64,000 nucleotides of DNA from an uncultured Acetatifactor sp. (GTDB taxonomy: Bacteria; Bacillota; Clostridia; Lachnospirales; Lachnospiraceae), in the NCBI GenBank assembly GCA_910586215.1, contig CAJUGH010000017.1, positions 24,257 through 88,256 on the forward strand, read 5' to 3'. A model generated the notes under the pieces. That model had not been told where the DNA came from. It ran no database searches and saw only the letters and a list, made by a program, of their open reading frames with translations. Made by a program: the position numbers and the translations under genes. Position 1 is the first letter of the stretch, and every line of letters begins with the position of its first letter. Positions 17,925-26,478 of the stretch are shown here, one piece after another.

Positions 17925-17962
17925 CAGGGAATCATGCCCGGACGGGCAGATAGGAGCAGTAT

Positions 17963-19294
17963 ATGGCGAAGAGAACAGGGAAACCCATTGTGGCGGTAGT
18001 GGGACGGCCCAATGTGGGAAAATCCACTTTATTCAATGCACTTGCCGGGGAGATGATCTCCATTGTGAAGGATACTCCTGGGATTACCAGGGACAGGATC
18101 TATGCGGACGTGACCTGGCTGGACCAGGCGTTTACCTTGATCGACACAGGGGGAATCGAACCGGACAGCGATGACGTAATCCTGTCCCAGATGCGTGCCC
18201 AGGCCCAGATTGCCATGGAGACGGCAGATGTGATCATTTTCCTGGTGGATGTGAAACAGGGGCTGGTGGATGCAGACCTGCGGGTGGCAGACATGCTGCG
18301 GCGGTCTAAGAAGCCGGTGGTCCTGGTGGTAAATAAGGTGGACAGCTTCGGAAAATACATGCCGGATGTGTACGAGTTCTACAACCTGGGAATCGGGGAA
18401 CCCTATCCGGTGTCCGCAGTGAATAAGCTGGGCCTGGGAGACATGCTGGAGGAGGTGGCCTCCCATTTCCCGGAGAAGGGCCAGGAGGATGAGGAGGACG
18501 ACAGACCCCGCGTAGCCATTGTGGGTAAGCCCAACGTGGGCAAATCTTCCATCATCAACAAGCTTCTGGGGGAGAACCGGCTGATTGTGTCCGATATAGC
18601 AGGTACCACCAGGGATGCGGTGGACACAGAGGTGAAACACAATGGTAAGGAATATGTGTTTATCGACACCGCAGGCCTTAGGCGGAAGAACAAGATCAAG
18701 GAGGACCTGGAGCGGTATATGATCGTGCGCACAGTGAGTGCCGTAGAGCGGGCAGATATTGTGGTGCTGGTCATTGATGCCGTGGAGGGCGTCACGGAGC
18801 AGGATGCCAAGATCGCAGGAATCGCCCATGAGCGGGGCAAGGCCGTGATCATAGCGGTGAACAAATGGGATGCCATTGAGAAGAATGATAAGACGGTCTA
18901 CCGGTTCACGGACAAGATCCGGAATGTCCTTTCCTTTATGCCTTATGCGGAGATCCTGTTCATCTCTGCAGTGACGGGCCAGCGTCTCCCGAAGCTTTTT
19001 GAGACCATAGACATGGTCAGCGAGAACCATGCCATGCGGGTGGCCACTGGCGTGCTGAACGAGATCATGGCAGAGGCGGTGGCTATGCAGCAGCCTCCTT
19101 CCGACAAGGGCAAGCGCCTTCGGCTCTACTATATCACCCAGGTGTCCGTGAAGCCACCCACTTTCGTGATCTTCGTGAATGACAAGGAACTGATGCATTT
19201 TTCCTATACCAGGTATATAGAGAACCAGATCCGGAATACATTCGGGTTCAGGGGGACACCACTGCGGTTCATCATCAGGGAAAAGAACGAATAA
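17963..19294 (+). CDS. der: Ribosome-assembly GTPase Der (EngA)
   Basis: Tandem-GTPase protein needed for 50S ribosomal subunit maturation. The 443 residues contain two complete G domains, with P-loops GRPNVGKST (about residue 11) and GKPNVGKSS (about residue 187), G3 motifs DTGG and DTAG, G4 motifs NKVD and NKWD, and a C-terminal KH-like domain (about 355-443). The length is normal. It lies 38 bases after the DUF512 gene. Confidence 0.96.
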   Translation: MAKRTGKPIVAVVGRPNVGKSTLFNALAGEMISIVKDTPGITRDRIYADVTWLDQAFTLIDTGGIEPDSDDVILSQMRAQAQIAMETADVIIFLVDVKQGLVDADLRVADMLRRSKKPVVLVVNKVDSFGKYMPDVYEFYNLGIGEPYPVSAVNKLGLGDMLEEVASHFPEKGQEDEEDDRPRVAIVGKPNVGKSSIINKLLGENRLIVSDIAGTTRDAVDTEVKHNGKEYVFIDTAGLRRKNKIKEDLERYMIVRTVSAVERADIVVLVIDAVEGVTEQDAKIAGIAHERGKAVIIAVNKWDAIEKNDKTVYRFTDKIRNVLSFMPYAEILFISAVTGQRLPKLFETIDMVSENHAMRVATGVLNEIMAEAVAMQQPPSDKGKRLRLYYITQVSVKPPTFVIFVNDKELMHFSYTRYIENQIRNTFGFRGTPLRFIIREKNE

Positions 19295-19329
19295 TATAGG
19301 CGCCGGCAGCGCGGAAATGAGGGTTTGGG

Positions 19330-20055
19330 ATGGAAAGAATTCTATGTGTGGCAATTGGGTATGTGTTCGGGCTGTTTCAGACGGCATTTTTCTATGGGAA
19401 AGCCCATGGGATTGACATCAGACAGCACGGAAGCGGCAATTCCGGCACTACCAACGCCTTGAGGGTACTAGGCACCAGGGCAGGGCTGATCGTGTTCGCC
19501 GGGGACTGCCTGAAATGCATGGCGGCTGTATGGCTGGTGCGCCTGACTTTTGGGGCCAGCCACCCGGATATGGTCTACCTGCTTAGCCTGTATGCAGGCA
19601 TGGGTGCCATCCTGGGACATAATTTTCCTTTCTATATGGGCTTTAAAGGAGGAAAGGGGATCGCGGCCACGGCAGGGCTTGTGCTGTCTTTCCATCCCTA
19701 TTTTATTCCCACAGGGGTGATCCTGTTCTTCGGTATCTTTTTTACCACCCACTATGTATCCCTGGGGTCCCTGCTGGTATATGCAGGCCTGATGGTCCAG
19801 CTGGTGATCAGCGGACAGATGGGGCTGTTCCCTGGCATGACCCAGCCACAACTTCTGGAGATGTACGGGATCATGGCATTCCTGGCCATTATGGCATATT
19901 GGAAGCATCGGGAGAATATTGTGCGGCTGATACACGGGAGTGAGAGGAAAACCTACCTGTTCAAGAAGAATAAGGTGGACATGGAAGAAAAAGGGATGGA
20001 GGAAAAAGATATAGAACAAAAAGGGGAAGATAATAAAGGAACAGAAGAAAAATAA
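19330..20055 (+). CDS. plsY: Acyl-phosphate:glycerol-3-phosphate acyltransferase PlsY
   Basis: Membrane enzyme that acylates glycerol 3-phosphate at the first step of phospholipid synthesis. It shows the family motifs HGSGNSGTTNALRVLG (about residues 36-51), GHNFPFYMGFKGGKGIA (about 96-112) and five to six membrane helices. Its 241 residues exceed the usual ~200-215: after HRENIVRLIHGSERKTYLF the C-terminus carries a charged Lys/Glu tail with repeated MEEK/KDIEQK units. ATG 19330 follows GAAATGAGGG. It is paired with gpsA, which makes its substrate. Confidence 0.94.
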   Translation: MERILCVAIGYVFGLFQTAFFYGKAHGIDIRQHGSGNSGTTNALRVLGTRAGLIVFAGDCLKCMAAVWLVRLTFGASHPDMVYLLSLYAGMGAILGHNFPFYMGFKGGKGIAATAGLVLSFHPYFIPTGVILFFGIFFTTHYVSLGSLLVYAGLMVQLVISGQMGLFPGMTQPQLLEMYGIMAFLAIMAYWKHRENIVRLIHGSERKTYLFKKNKVDMEEKGMEEKDIEQKGEDNKGTEEK

Positions 20056-20077
20056 GAAGAAATATAGGAGGCATATC

Positions 20078-21088
20078 ATGGCAAAAATCGGAATCATCGG
20101 GGGTGGAAGCTGGGGCATCGCCATTGCGGTATTGCTTTACAAGAACGGACACCAGATCACGGTCTGGTCAGCACTGGAGCCGGAGATCACCATGCTGAAG
20201 GAGAAGCATGAACACAAGATGCTGCCAGGCGTGGCATTACCACAGGACATGGTATTTACCACCCAGGACAGGGAGGCTGTGGAGGGACAGGACCTGCTGG
20301 TGATGGCTGTGGCCAGCGCCTATACCAGGCAGACGGCAGGACGGCTGTCCGGTCTGGTGGCAGAAGGACAGAAGATCCTGAATGTGGCGAAAGGGATTGA
20401 AGAGCGCACCCTGATGACCCTGTCAGAGATCATTGGACAGGAGATTCCCCAGGCAGACGTGGCGGTCATGTCTGGGCCTTCCCATGCGGAGGAAGTGGGA
20501 AGGGGGCTTCCCACTACCATTGTGGTAGGAGCAAAATCAAAAGCCACTGCAGAATATATCCAGAATTTGTTCATGAATGAGGTATTCCGTGTCTACACCA
20601 GCCCGGATATCCTGGGGATGGAACTGGGCGGTGCCTTGAAGAATGTGGTGGCACTGGCGGCGGGGATTGCCGATGGACTGGGGTATGGGGACAACACCAA
20701 GGCGGCGCTGATCACCCGGGGAATCACAGAGATTGCCAGGCTGGGCACGGCCATGGGAGGGAAATTTGAGACTTTCTGCGGCCTCACGGGTATTGGGGAC
20801 CTGATTGTGACCTGTGCCAGCATGCACTCCCGGAACAGGCGGGCAGGGATCCTTATCGGACAGGGGAAGACTTATGAGGAAGCCATGGATGAAGTGAAGA
20901 TGGTGGTGGAAGGGGTCTATTCAGCCAAAGCCGCCATGGAACTGTCCAGGAAATACCAGGTCCAGCTTCCCATCATTGAGCAGGTGAACAAGATCCTGTT
21001 TGAAGGTCTTTCGGCAGAGCAGGCGGTGAAGGAACTGATGCTTCGGGACAAGAAGCTGGAGGTGTCTGATATCCCCTGGCAGCAGTGA
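20078..21088 (+). CDS. gpsA: NAD(P)-dependent glycerol-3-phosphate dehydrogenase
   Basis: Reduces dihydroxyacetone phosphate to sn-glycerol 3-phosphate for PlsY. The 336-residue product has an N-terminal dinucleotide fold IIGGGSWGIAIAVLL, MSGPSHAEEVGRGLPT with the family SGP-A-E signature, catalytic Lys in GALKNVVALAAGIADGLGYG, and C-terminal TCGLTGIGDL-type residues (FCGLTGIGDLIVTC). ATG 20078 is preceded by AGGAGG. It is the last gene of the run; a hairpin-rich 97-base stretch follows. Confidence 0.96.
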   Translation: MAKIGIIGGGSWGIAIAVLLYKNGHQITVWSALEPEITMLKEKHEHKMLPGVALPQDMVFTTQDREAVEGQDLLVMAVASAYTRQTAGRLSGLVAEGQKILNVAKGIEERTLMTLSEIIGQEIPQADVAVMSGPSHAEEVGRGLPTTIVVGAKSKATAEYIQNLFMNEVFRVYTSPDILGMELGGALKNVVALAAGIADGLGYGDNTKAALITRGITEIARLGTAMGGKFETFCGLTGIGDLIVTCASMHSRNRRAGILIGQGKTYEEAMDEVKMVVEGVYSAKAAMELSRKYQVQLPIIEQVNKILFEGLSAEQAVKELMLRDKKLEVSDIPWQQ

Positions 21089-21185
21089 CGGCAGGGCTGT
21101 CTTTCCTGGCAGTCCGGGCAGAAAGAGGACCCAGGGCAGATGGGACTGTCCTGGGTGGGACCCTTTCCAGAAGGAAAAGGGTAGC

Positions 21186-21500
21186 CTACAGGAAGAGGAA
21201 GCCCGCAGTCAGTACCAGGGACAGGGTGATGCGGATGATATGGTGCTGCAGATGAAAATTGTCCCCGGCCAGCCCGTTGTACAGGGCACTGCCGCAGATC
21301 ATGACATTCCCGGCCAGTGCCAGGATCCAGTCTGTCTTCCACTGCAGGAGCAGGAACAGGACGGCCAGGAGCAGCAGGGCACTGCCCACAGTCATGACCA
21401 TGGGGGAACGCCGGTTCCTGGCGGCTTTTAACTGGGTGATGGCAGCCAGCATGGACAGGCCGCCAAACAGGATGCTGAGAATACATACAACTATTTTCAT
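21186..21500 (-). CDS. Small integral membrane protein, 104 residues
   Basis: The start is set at ATG 21500 because GGGAGGTATCCTT precedes it; longer in-frame starts have no ribosome site. About four hydrophobic helices span nearly the whole length (IVVCILSILFGGLSMLAAI, VMTVGSALLLLAVLFLLL, ILALAGNVMICGSAL, IIRITLSLVLTAGFLFL), with a basic loop KAARNRRSP. It resembles small uncharacterised Firmicutes membrane proteins; no function can be given. Convergent with gpsA. Confidence 0.6.
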   Translation of the reverse strand: MKIVVCILSILFGGLSMLAAITQLKAARNRRSPMVMTVGSALLLLAVLFLLLQWKTDWILALAGNVMICGSALYNGLAGDNFHLQHHIIRITLSLVLTAGFLFL

Positions 21501-21654
21501 AAGGATACCTCCCTGCCTGAGGAGGAGTTGTACCCTCTTACAGGCATATGTATGGATTATGATTGACAAGCTATTTTCGGTCTGGCTATCCAATCTCCCG
21601 GCTTGGGTTTCTATAAGTATAAAACTGACCATGCGTTTTGTAAACAAAATTTTG

Positions 21655-21850
21655 CATGTCATGTTACTTTGAACGGCAGGGCCGTGAAACGTAACGCAAG
21701 GCAGTGGATTGCCCGGTCAAGGCATTATATGATGGGAATGGCCGAAGATATGACGTCTGTGGTAATTCTCGGAGTACTTATCTGGACGTTGGCACCGTTG
21801 GAAGCGAGACGGAGCATACGTACCTGTGTGTCCGAAGGACACTTTTTTTG
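21655..21850 (+). promoter_or_regulatory. Structured leader with terminator before the FecR-like gene
   Basis: The 386-base gap 21501-21886 holds several short stems (ACGGC-AGG-GCCGT near 21673, GGCA/TGCC near 21700) and ends in a clear intrinsic terminator GTGTCC-GAA-GGACAC plus seven Ts at 21828-21849, only 37 bases before the gene start. A terminator inside a leader suggests attenuation or a riboswitch, but no known riboswitch class was recognised. A TTGACA lies at 21563-21568 without a convincing -10. Confidence 0.4.
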
Positions 21851-21886
21851 TTTTGCTGAAGATGTTGACTATGGAGGAAAAACAGA

Positions 21887-22882
21887 ATGGCCAATTGGAA
21901 AAAATGTATAGCGGGTATCGTATTTTTGCTGGGCATCTGTCTGGTTACGTCCTGTGGATAGGATACGTCCGCTACCACCATGTGCCTGGCCAGAACCCAG
22001 GGAACCGTAAAAGTGGCAGACGGGGGAGGCGGAGAGGTTGCCCTGGCCAAAAACCTTAAGCTGTATAGCGGCTACCATGTGGGGACAGAGAAGACAGCCT
22101 ATGCCTGGATTAACCTGGACAACGTGAAACTGACGAAGCTGGATGAGGCAAGTGAAGTGGAGGTGCGTAAGGAGGACAGGAACCTGGAACTGCTGGTAAC
22201 CAGGGGAAACCTGTTCTTCCATGTGACAGAACCGCTCTCTGAGGAGGAAAGCCTGGATATCCGCTTCTCAGACATGACCGTAGGCATCAGGGGAACCTGT
22301 GGCTGGGTATCCGCGTGGGATGAAACATATATGCAGGTGTATATCCTGGAGGGAACCGTGACATGCCAGACAGGAAAACCAGGCGCGGAGGAGGCAGCTT
22401 CCACAGAGGTTTCCGGCGGTGAGATGGCAGAACTGACAGTGACAGATGGAGAACCGAAGATAATGGTGCGGGAATTTTCCCTGGCAGAGGTCCCGGTATT
22501 TGTACAACAGGAACTGGAGGAAGAAGGATCTGTCAATGACAGGATCAATGAGACTTTTGGGACAGATGTGGGGGAATGGTTCCGGTCTGCGGTTACGCTT
22601 CAGATGCCAGTGACAGACAGGATCGAAGCCATGCCCCAGATCAGGGAAAGCGGAGACAGTTATGCATTCTGGAGCGCTGCACGCCTGGAGAATCTTTCCG
22701 GATACCTATATGTGGGGCAGGGGATCCGAAGCGAGGGAGAGGTGATCCTACAGGATGGAGCCAGACTGGATGGAACTGTGACTCTGTTAAAGGGGGTGCG
22801 GGAAGCAGGCGGCAGAACCTGGGATACCGAGGGACAGATCAGAAGACGGGATGAGAACGGCAGATATAAAGATGAGGAATAA
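21887..22882 (+). pseudogene. FecR-domain lipoprotein interrupted by an amber codon
   Basis: ATG 21887 has GGAGG nine bases upstream and encodes a lipoprotein signal (MANWKKCIAGIVFLLG, lipobox LVTSC), but codon 25 is TAG (21959-21961), one residue after the lipobox Cys. The same frame then stays open to 22882 and encodes the body: a FecR domain with TQGTVKV, DNVKLTKLDEASEVEV, LLVTRGNLFFHV and VGIRGTCGWV, and a low-complexity tail. An internal ATG at 21980 could give a product without export signal, so it would be misplaced. The tight continuity of signal and domain implies recent nonsense mutation or sequencing error. FecR-like domains bind or sense at the cell surface; the role here is unknown. 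Confidence 0.65.
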
Positions 22883-22912
22883 AGGAAAGGGAACAGGAAG
22901 GGAAAGGCAGGC

Positions 22913-23770
22913 TCACCGGCCAATCCCTTCCATGATTTCAGCGGCCATTTTAGGCTTGTTCATGGTATAGATATGGATATGCCCTACCCCGTTCTCCCGC
23001 AGGTCCCGGATCTGACGGATGGCATAGTCAATCCCGGCCCTGCGCATCTCCTGTGGATCTTCCCCATATCTGGCAATCAGGTCCGTAAGGGCCTTTGGCA
23101 GGCTGGAGCCGGACAGGGAGATGGTAGTGCCGATCTGTCTGGCAGAGGTGATGGGCATGATCCCGGCGCAGACGGGCACCGTGATGCCTTTTTTTGCCGC
23201 TTTTTCCAGAAAAGTATAGAAGAAATCATTGTCGAAGAAGAGCTGGCTGATGAAAAGGGCGGCGCCGGCATCCTGCTTCTGTTTCAAATGGTTCAAGTCA
23301 GATTCCATGCTGAAACTCTCAAAATGTTTCTCCGGATAGCAGGCCCCGGCCAGGACCAGGTCTGTGTGTTCCTTAAGGAAAGCCATCATGTCACTGGCGT
23401 GGGCAAAGTCCCTGGCAGAAAACTGTGCATCATCCATATCCTTCGGCCTGTCTCCCCTGAGGGCCAGCACATGGCTGATGTGATGTTCCTTCAGTGCATG
23501 GGCCACCTGGAGCAGCTGTTCCTTCTTACAGCCCACGCAGGTCATATGGGCCATGGCATCGATTCCCAGATGGTTCTGGATATAGGAGGCAATCTCTATG
23601 GTCTTACCCGAACGGCTGCCCCCTGCCCCATAGGTCACACTGATGAAATCGGGGGAAAGCGCTCCCAGCGCATCCAGAGTCTCAAAGGCAGCCTCAAATT
23701 CACCGTCCTTCTTGGGAGGGAATACCTCGAAGGAAATAGACTTCTGATTGTCCAACATTGTCTGTATCAT
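22913..23770 (-). CDS. metF: Methylenetetrahydrofolate reductase
   Basis: Flavoenzyme reducing 5,10-methylene-THF to 5-methyl-THF, for methionine synthesis or the methyl branch of the acetyl-CoA pathway. The 285 residues include FEVFPPKKDGEFEA (N-terminal Glu of the family), FISVTYGAGGS, LALRGDRP and GIMPITSARQI. ATG 23770 is preferred over the longer in-frame starts because GAGGA lies 8 bases before it. Monocistronic; its 3' end is 30 bases from the convergent FecR-like gene. Confidence 0.93.
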   Translation of the reverse strand: MIQTMLDNQKSISFEVFPPKKDGEFEAAFETLDALGALSPDFISVTYGAGGSRSGKTIEIASYIQNHLGIDAMAHMTCVGCKKEQLLQVAHALKEHHISHVLALRGDRPKDMDDAQFSARDFAHASDMMAFLKEHTDLVLAGACYPEKHFESFSMESDLNHLKQKQDAGAALFISQLFFDNDFFYTFLEKAAKKGITVPVCAGIMPITSARQIGTTISLSGSSLPKALTDLIARYGEDPQEMRRAGIDYAIRQIRDLRENGVGHIHIYTMNKPKMAAEIMEGIGR

Positions 23771-23818
23771 GGTTTTTATCCTCATTTCTGCTCTGTTTTT
23801 AAACTTATCCCATTTCTC

Positions 23819-23847
23819 TTGCAATTCAAACAGGAATATCGTAACAT
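23819..23847 (+). promoter_or_regulatory. Promoter of the first YesM/YesN pair
   Basis: TTGCAA (23819-23824), a 17-base spacer and TAACAT (23842-23847), about 40 bases before the kinase start. Confidence 0.5.
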
Positions 23848-23888
23848 GAAAAAGAAGAGATTGCAAGTGGCGCTACAAAGGAGAACTT

Positions 23889-25577
23889 ATGAAGCACAGA
23901 AGCAATACGTTCCGTGTCCGTATCATATCTCTGTTCATGCTCATCAGTCTGCCAGCCATGGGGCTGTCCCTGGTCGTCAGCCAGATCAACTTACAGGAGA
24001 CCCAGAGACAGGTGCGGGATGCCAGACAGAACAATATGGATCTGTTCGTCCAGCAGTATGATGCCAGCCTGGCGGTGGTGGAGAACTATGTACAGACCCT
24101 GTTGTACAAGGACAACCAGTATACGGCCCTTAGGCTGTCTAAGACCCAGACCCGTTACCAGCAGGCCCGGATCTGGCTGTATGATGAACTGAAAGATATG
24201 CTGACTTATTTTCCTCTGATCTCCAGCTTCTACGTCTATGTGCCAGGAAATGAAGACAGCTATATGGCAAAAAGTCCCGGAAAGATCACCCTGGAGGCCA
24301 AGGAATACCTGGAAGAGACTGTGCCCCGTATGAAGGCATATCTGTCTCCCTGTGTAGTTTTTCATGGCACAGAGGCGTATCTGGTACGCTCCTACAGGAA
24401 TTTCTACGTGGAAGTGGGACTGGTCATCCGTCTGGAGGAACTATGGGAACAGTTCAGGATCAGCATGGAGACCGGTGAGGTACTGGCCTTGCGCCTTATG
24501 GAACGGGATGAGACGGTATTTCTCTCCGGGGAGGAGCCTTCCGGCATGTCTGGATATGATGCCATAAAGGGAGTCTTTTCTGTCGTTCCCCTGGAACTAA
24601 TCCTGTATCTGCCCAGGATATCCATTCTGGACGGCATGCTGTCCAGGGACAGGATGATCCTCAATATGGCACTTCTGCTGGTGGCCCTGTTTCCGGTCTT
24701 CTGGGCTTTGCTCCGGAGGTGGTTCCTGGTACCCATGGGAAAGATCTCGGCGGCCATGCAGGAGATCCTTGGAGGCAATATAGACTACCGGATCCAGAAA
24801 TTCTCCGGCACCAAGGAATTTGACGATATCGAACAGGCCTTCAACCATATGCTGGACTACAGCCAGGAGTTGAAGATAGAAGCCTATGAATTGAAGCTGA
24901 AGCAGGAGCAGGAGCAATTGATTAACCTAAGGCTGCAGATCAATCCCCACCTGTTGCTGAATTCCTTAAGCGTGATCCACAGCCTTGCGGTGAACCAGAA
25001 GACGAGCCAGATTCAGGATTTCGCCTTTAACCTGTCCAAATATTTCCGCTATGCCCTGCGCAACTCTTCAGAGTTCGTCACGGTCCGGTCGGAAATCGAG
25101 TTTATCAAAGCCTACACCCAGATCCAGAAGATCCGTTACCCGGATGCCTTCTATGTAATGTATGATGTGGATGAGGAACTGATGGAAGAGAAGATCCCGC
25201 CGCTGATCATACAGAATTTTGTGGAGAACAGTACGAAATATGCGCTGGTTCCAGGACAGGAGATTGAGATATTTGTCATTATCCGCAGACAGCAGGATAT
25301 GCTGCGGATCTCTATCTGTGACAGTGGAAGAGGGATGGAGGAGGAAGTGGTACAGACCGTCCTGGCCGGGGAGATTGTGGTGGACAGCAGGGGGCAGCAT
25401 GTGGGAATCTGGAACTGCATCAAGCGGCTCCACAGCTTCTATGGGAACCAGGTGGGCTTCCAGATCAGTTCCCGGAAGGGAGAGGGTACCCAGGTGTGGA
25501 TGGAACTGCCCTGTATGGAAGAGGGAAGGAAAAGTACGAAGGAGGATAAGAATGAACCTGTTGATTGTGGAGGATGA
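23889..25577 (+). CDS. YesM-type sensor histidine kinase
   Basis: A 562-residue membrane kinase: helix 1 at about residues 10-30, an extracytoplasmic sensor domain to about 250, helix 2 (MILNMALLLVALFPVFWALL), a HAMP linker, then the His_kinase box QINPHLLLNSLSVIHSL and an HATPase domain with IIQNFVENSTKYAL and DSGRGM. This two-domain layout is typical of kinases sensing carbohydrates with lipoproteins in Firmicutes. ATG 23889 is preceded by AAAGGAGAA. It overlaps the response-regulator gene and stands before a sugar importer, which it probably controls. Confidence 0.9.
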   Translation: MKHRSNTFRVRIISLFMLISLPAMGLSLVVSQINLQETQRQVRDARQNNMDLFVQQYDASLAVVENYVQTLLYKDNQYTALRLSKTQTRYQQARIWLYDELKDMLTYFPLISSFYVYVPGNEDSYMAKSPGKITLEAKEYLEETVPRMKAYLSPCVVFHGTEAYLVRSYRNFYVEVGLVIRLEELWEQFRISMETGEVLALRLMERDETVFLSGEEPSGMSGYDAIKGVFSVVPLELILYLPRISILDGMLSRDRMILNMALLLVALFPVFWALLRRWFLVPMGKISAAMQEILGGNIDYRIQKFSGTKEFDDIEQAFNHMLDYSQELKIEAYELKLKQEQEQLINLRLQINPHLLLNSLSVIHSLAVNQKTSQIQDFAFNLSKYFRYALRNSSEFVTVRSEIEFIKAYTQIQKIRYPDAFYVMYDVDEELMEEKIPPLIIQNFVENSTKYALVPGQEIEIFVIIRRQQDMLRISICDSGRGMEEEVVQTVLAGEIVVDSRGQHVGIWNCIKRLHSFYGNQVGFQISSRKGEGTQVWMELPCMEEGRKSTKEDKNEPVDCGG

Positions 25578-26346
25578 GATTGAGATCATACAAGGTATCC
25601 TGGCCAGTGTCTGCTGGGAAGATATCGGCATGGATTCGGTGCTATATGCCACTTCCCTGGAGGAAGCTGTCCGCAAGTTCGAGTCATGGCGGATCGGGAT
25701 TGTACTGTGTGACATCGAACTGCCGGACGGGTCGGGACTGGATTTCCTGGAGTGGGTACAGGAGAAACACCCCAAGACTGTGAGCATGATTATGACCTGT
25801 CATGAGGAATTCGATTATGCCAAACGGGCGGTGGCACTGGGATGTAAGGACTATATTGTGAAGCCCATTGTCTATGAGGAACTGGAGGAGAAGCTGTCCG
25901 GCATCCGGCAGGCCCTGCAGGAGAGCCGGGACAATGACAGGTACCAGGCATTTGGCAGGGAGTGGATGAAACAGAAGGCTTCCCGGGAGGAAACACAGGC
26001 TTTCACTGGGAACAAGGCAGACCTGGTAGGCCAGGTGAAAGCATATATTACAGCGAACCTGAAGGAAGAACTCCGGGTGGAAATGCTGGCGAAGCAGTTC
26101 TACATTTCTGCGGATTACCTGTCCAAAGTGTTCAAGAAGGAGGAGGGGATCGGCATCGGGGACTATATCGTGGAGGAGCGGATGTTCCTTGCCAGGGAAC
26201 TGATGCGGGAGGGAAGGTCTTCCGTGTCCAGGATTGCCTATGAATGCGGTTATGACAATTACAGCTATTTCACCAAGGTATTCAAGAAGAAATACGGGGT
26301 AACACCCCGGGAGTATATGTTTGTGTCGGCTGCGAAGAAACTATAA
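25552..26346 (+). CDS. YesN-type response regulator with AraC DNA-binding domain
   Basis: The start is ATG 25552 with GGAGGATAAG directly upstream; the gene overlaps the kinase end by 26 bases. The 264 residues comprise a receiver domain (phospho-acceptor Asp in IVLCDIELPDGSGL, about residue 46; conserved Lys in DYIVKPI) and a C-terminal AraC-type double HTH (about 165-264, ISADYLSKVFKKEEG and ECGYDNYSYFTKVFKKKYG). Probable target: the importer operon starting at 26479, beyond a terminator. Confidence 0.92.
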   Translation: MNLLIVEDEIEIIQGILASVCWEDIGMDSVLYATSLEEAVRKFESWRIGIVLCDIELPDGSGLDFLEWVQEKHPKTVSMIMTCHEEFDYAKRAVALGCKDYIVKPIVYEELEEKLSGIRQALQESRDNDRYQAFGREWMKQKASREETQAFTGNKADLVGQVKAYITANLKEELRVEMLAKQFYISADYLSKVFKKEEGIGIGDYIVEERMFLARELMREGRSSVSRIAYECGYDNYSYFTKVFKKKYGVTPREYMFVSAAKKL

Positions 26347-26402
26347 TAGAACGGGAAAATGCCATTTGTGTTCGGATATTTTCTATCTATTCCATCCAGG
26401 AA

Positions 26403-26451
26403 TTCCTATAATAAAACTACCGTATGAGAGCGGTAGTTTTTTTTATAGGAA
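26403..26451. terminator. Terminator between response regulator and importer operon
   Basis: AAAACTACCG (26413-26422) pairs with CGGTAGTTTT (26431-26440), with T8 following; an outer TTCCTATA/TATAGGAA extends the stem. An A-run on the left makes it symmetrical. Confidence 0.75.
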
Positions 26452-26478
26452 ACCCGCTGAAGCGGGCAGGGGGTAAGG

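Noticed and set aside
18029..19387. Antisense frame of 452 codons opposite der
   Set aside because: Der has two complete GTPase domains; the antisense product is low-complexity and His/Leu rich.
21655..21760. Cyclic di-GMP riboswitch, suggested by AACGCAAGGC
   Set aside because: The other conserved blocks of that class are not visible, so no class is assigned.
21603..21911. A 102-codon frame across the FecR leader
   Set aside because: It includes the terminator hairpin, has no ribosome site and overlaps the better-supported lipoprotein start.
22973..24061. Plus-strand frame of 362 codons
   Set aside because: It runs antisense to metF and into the start of the next kinase gene in another frame; no ribosome site.
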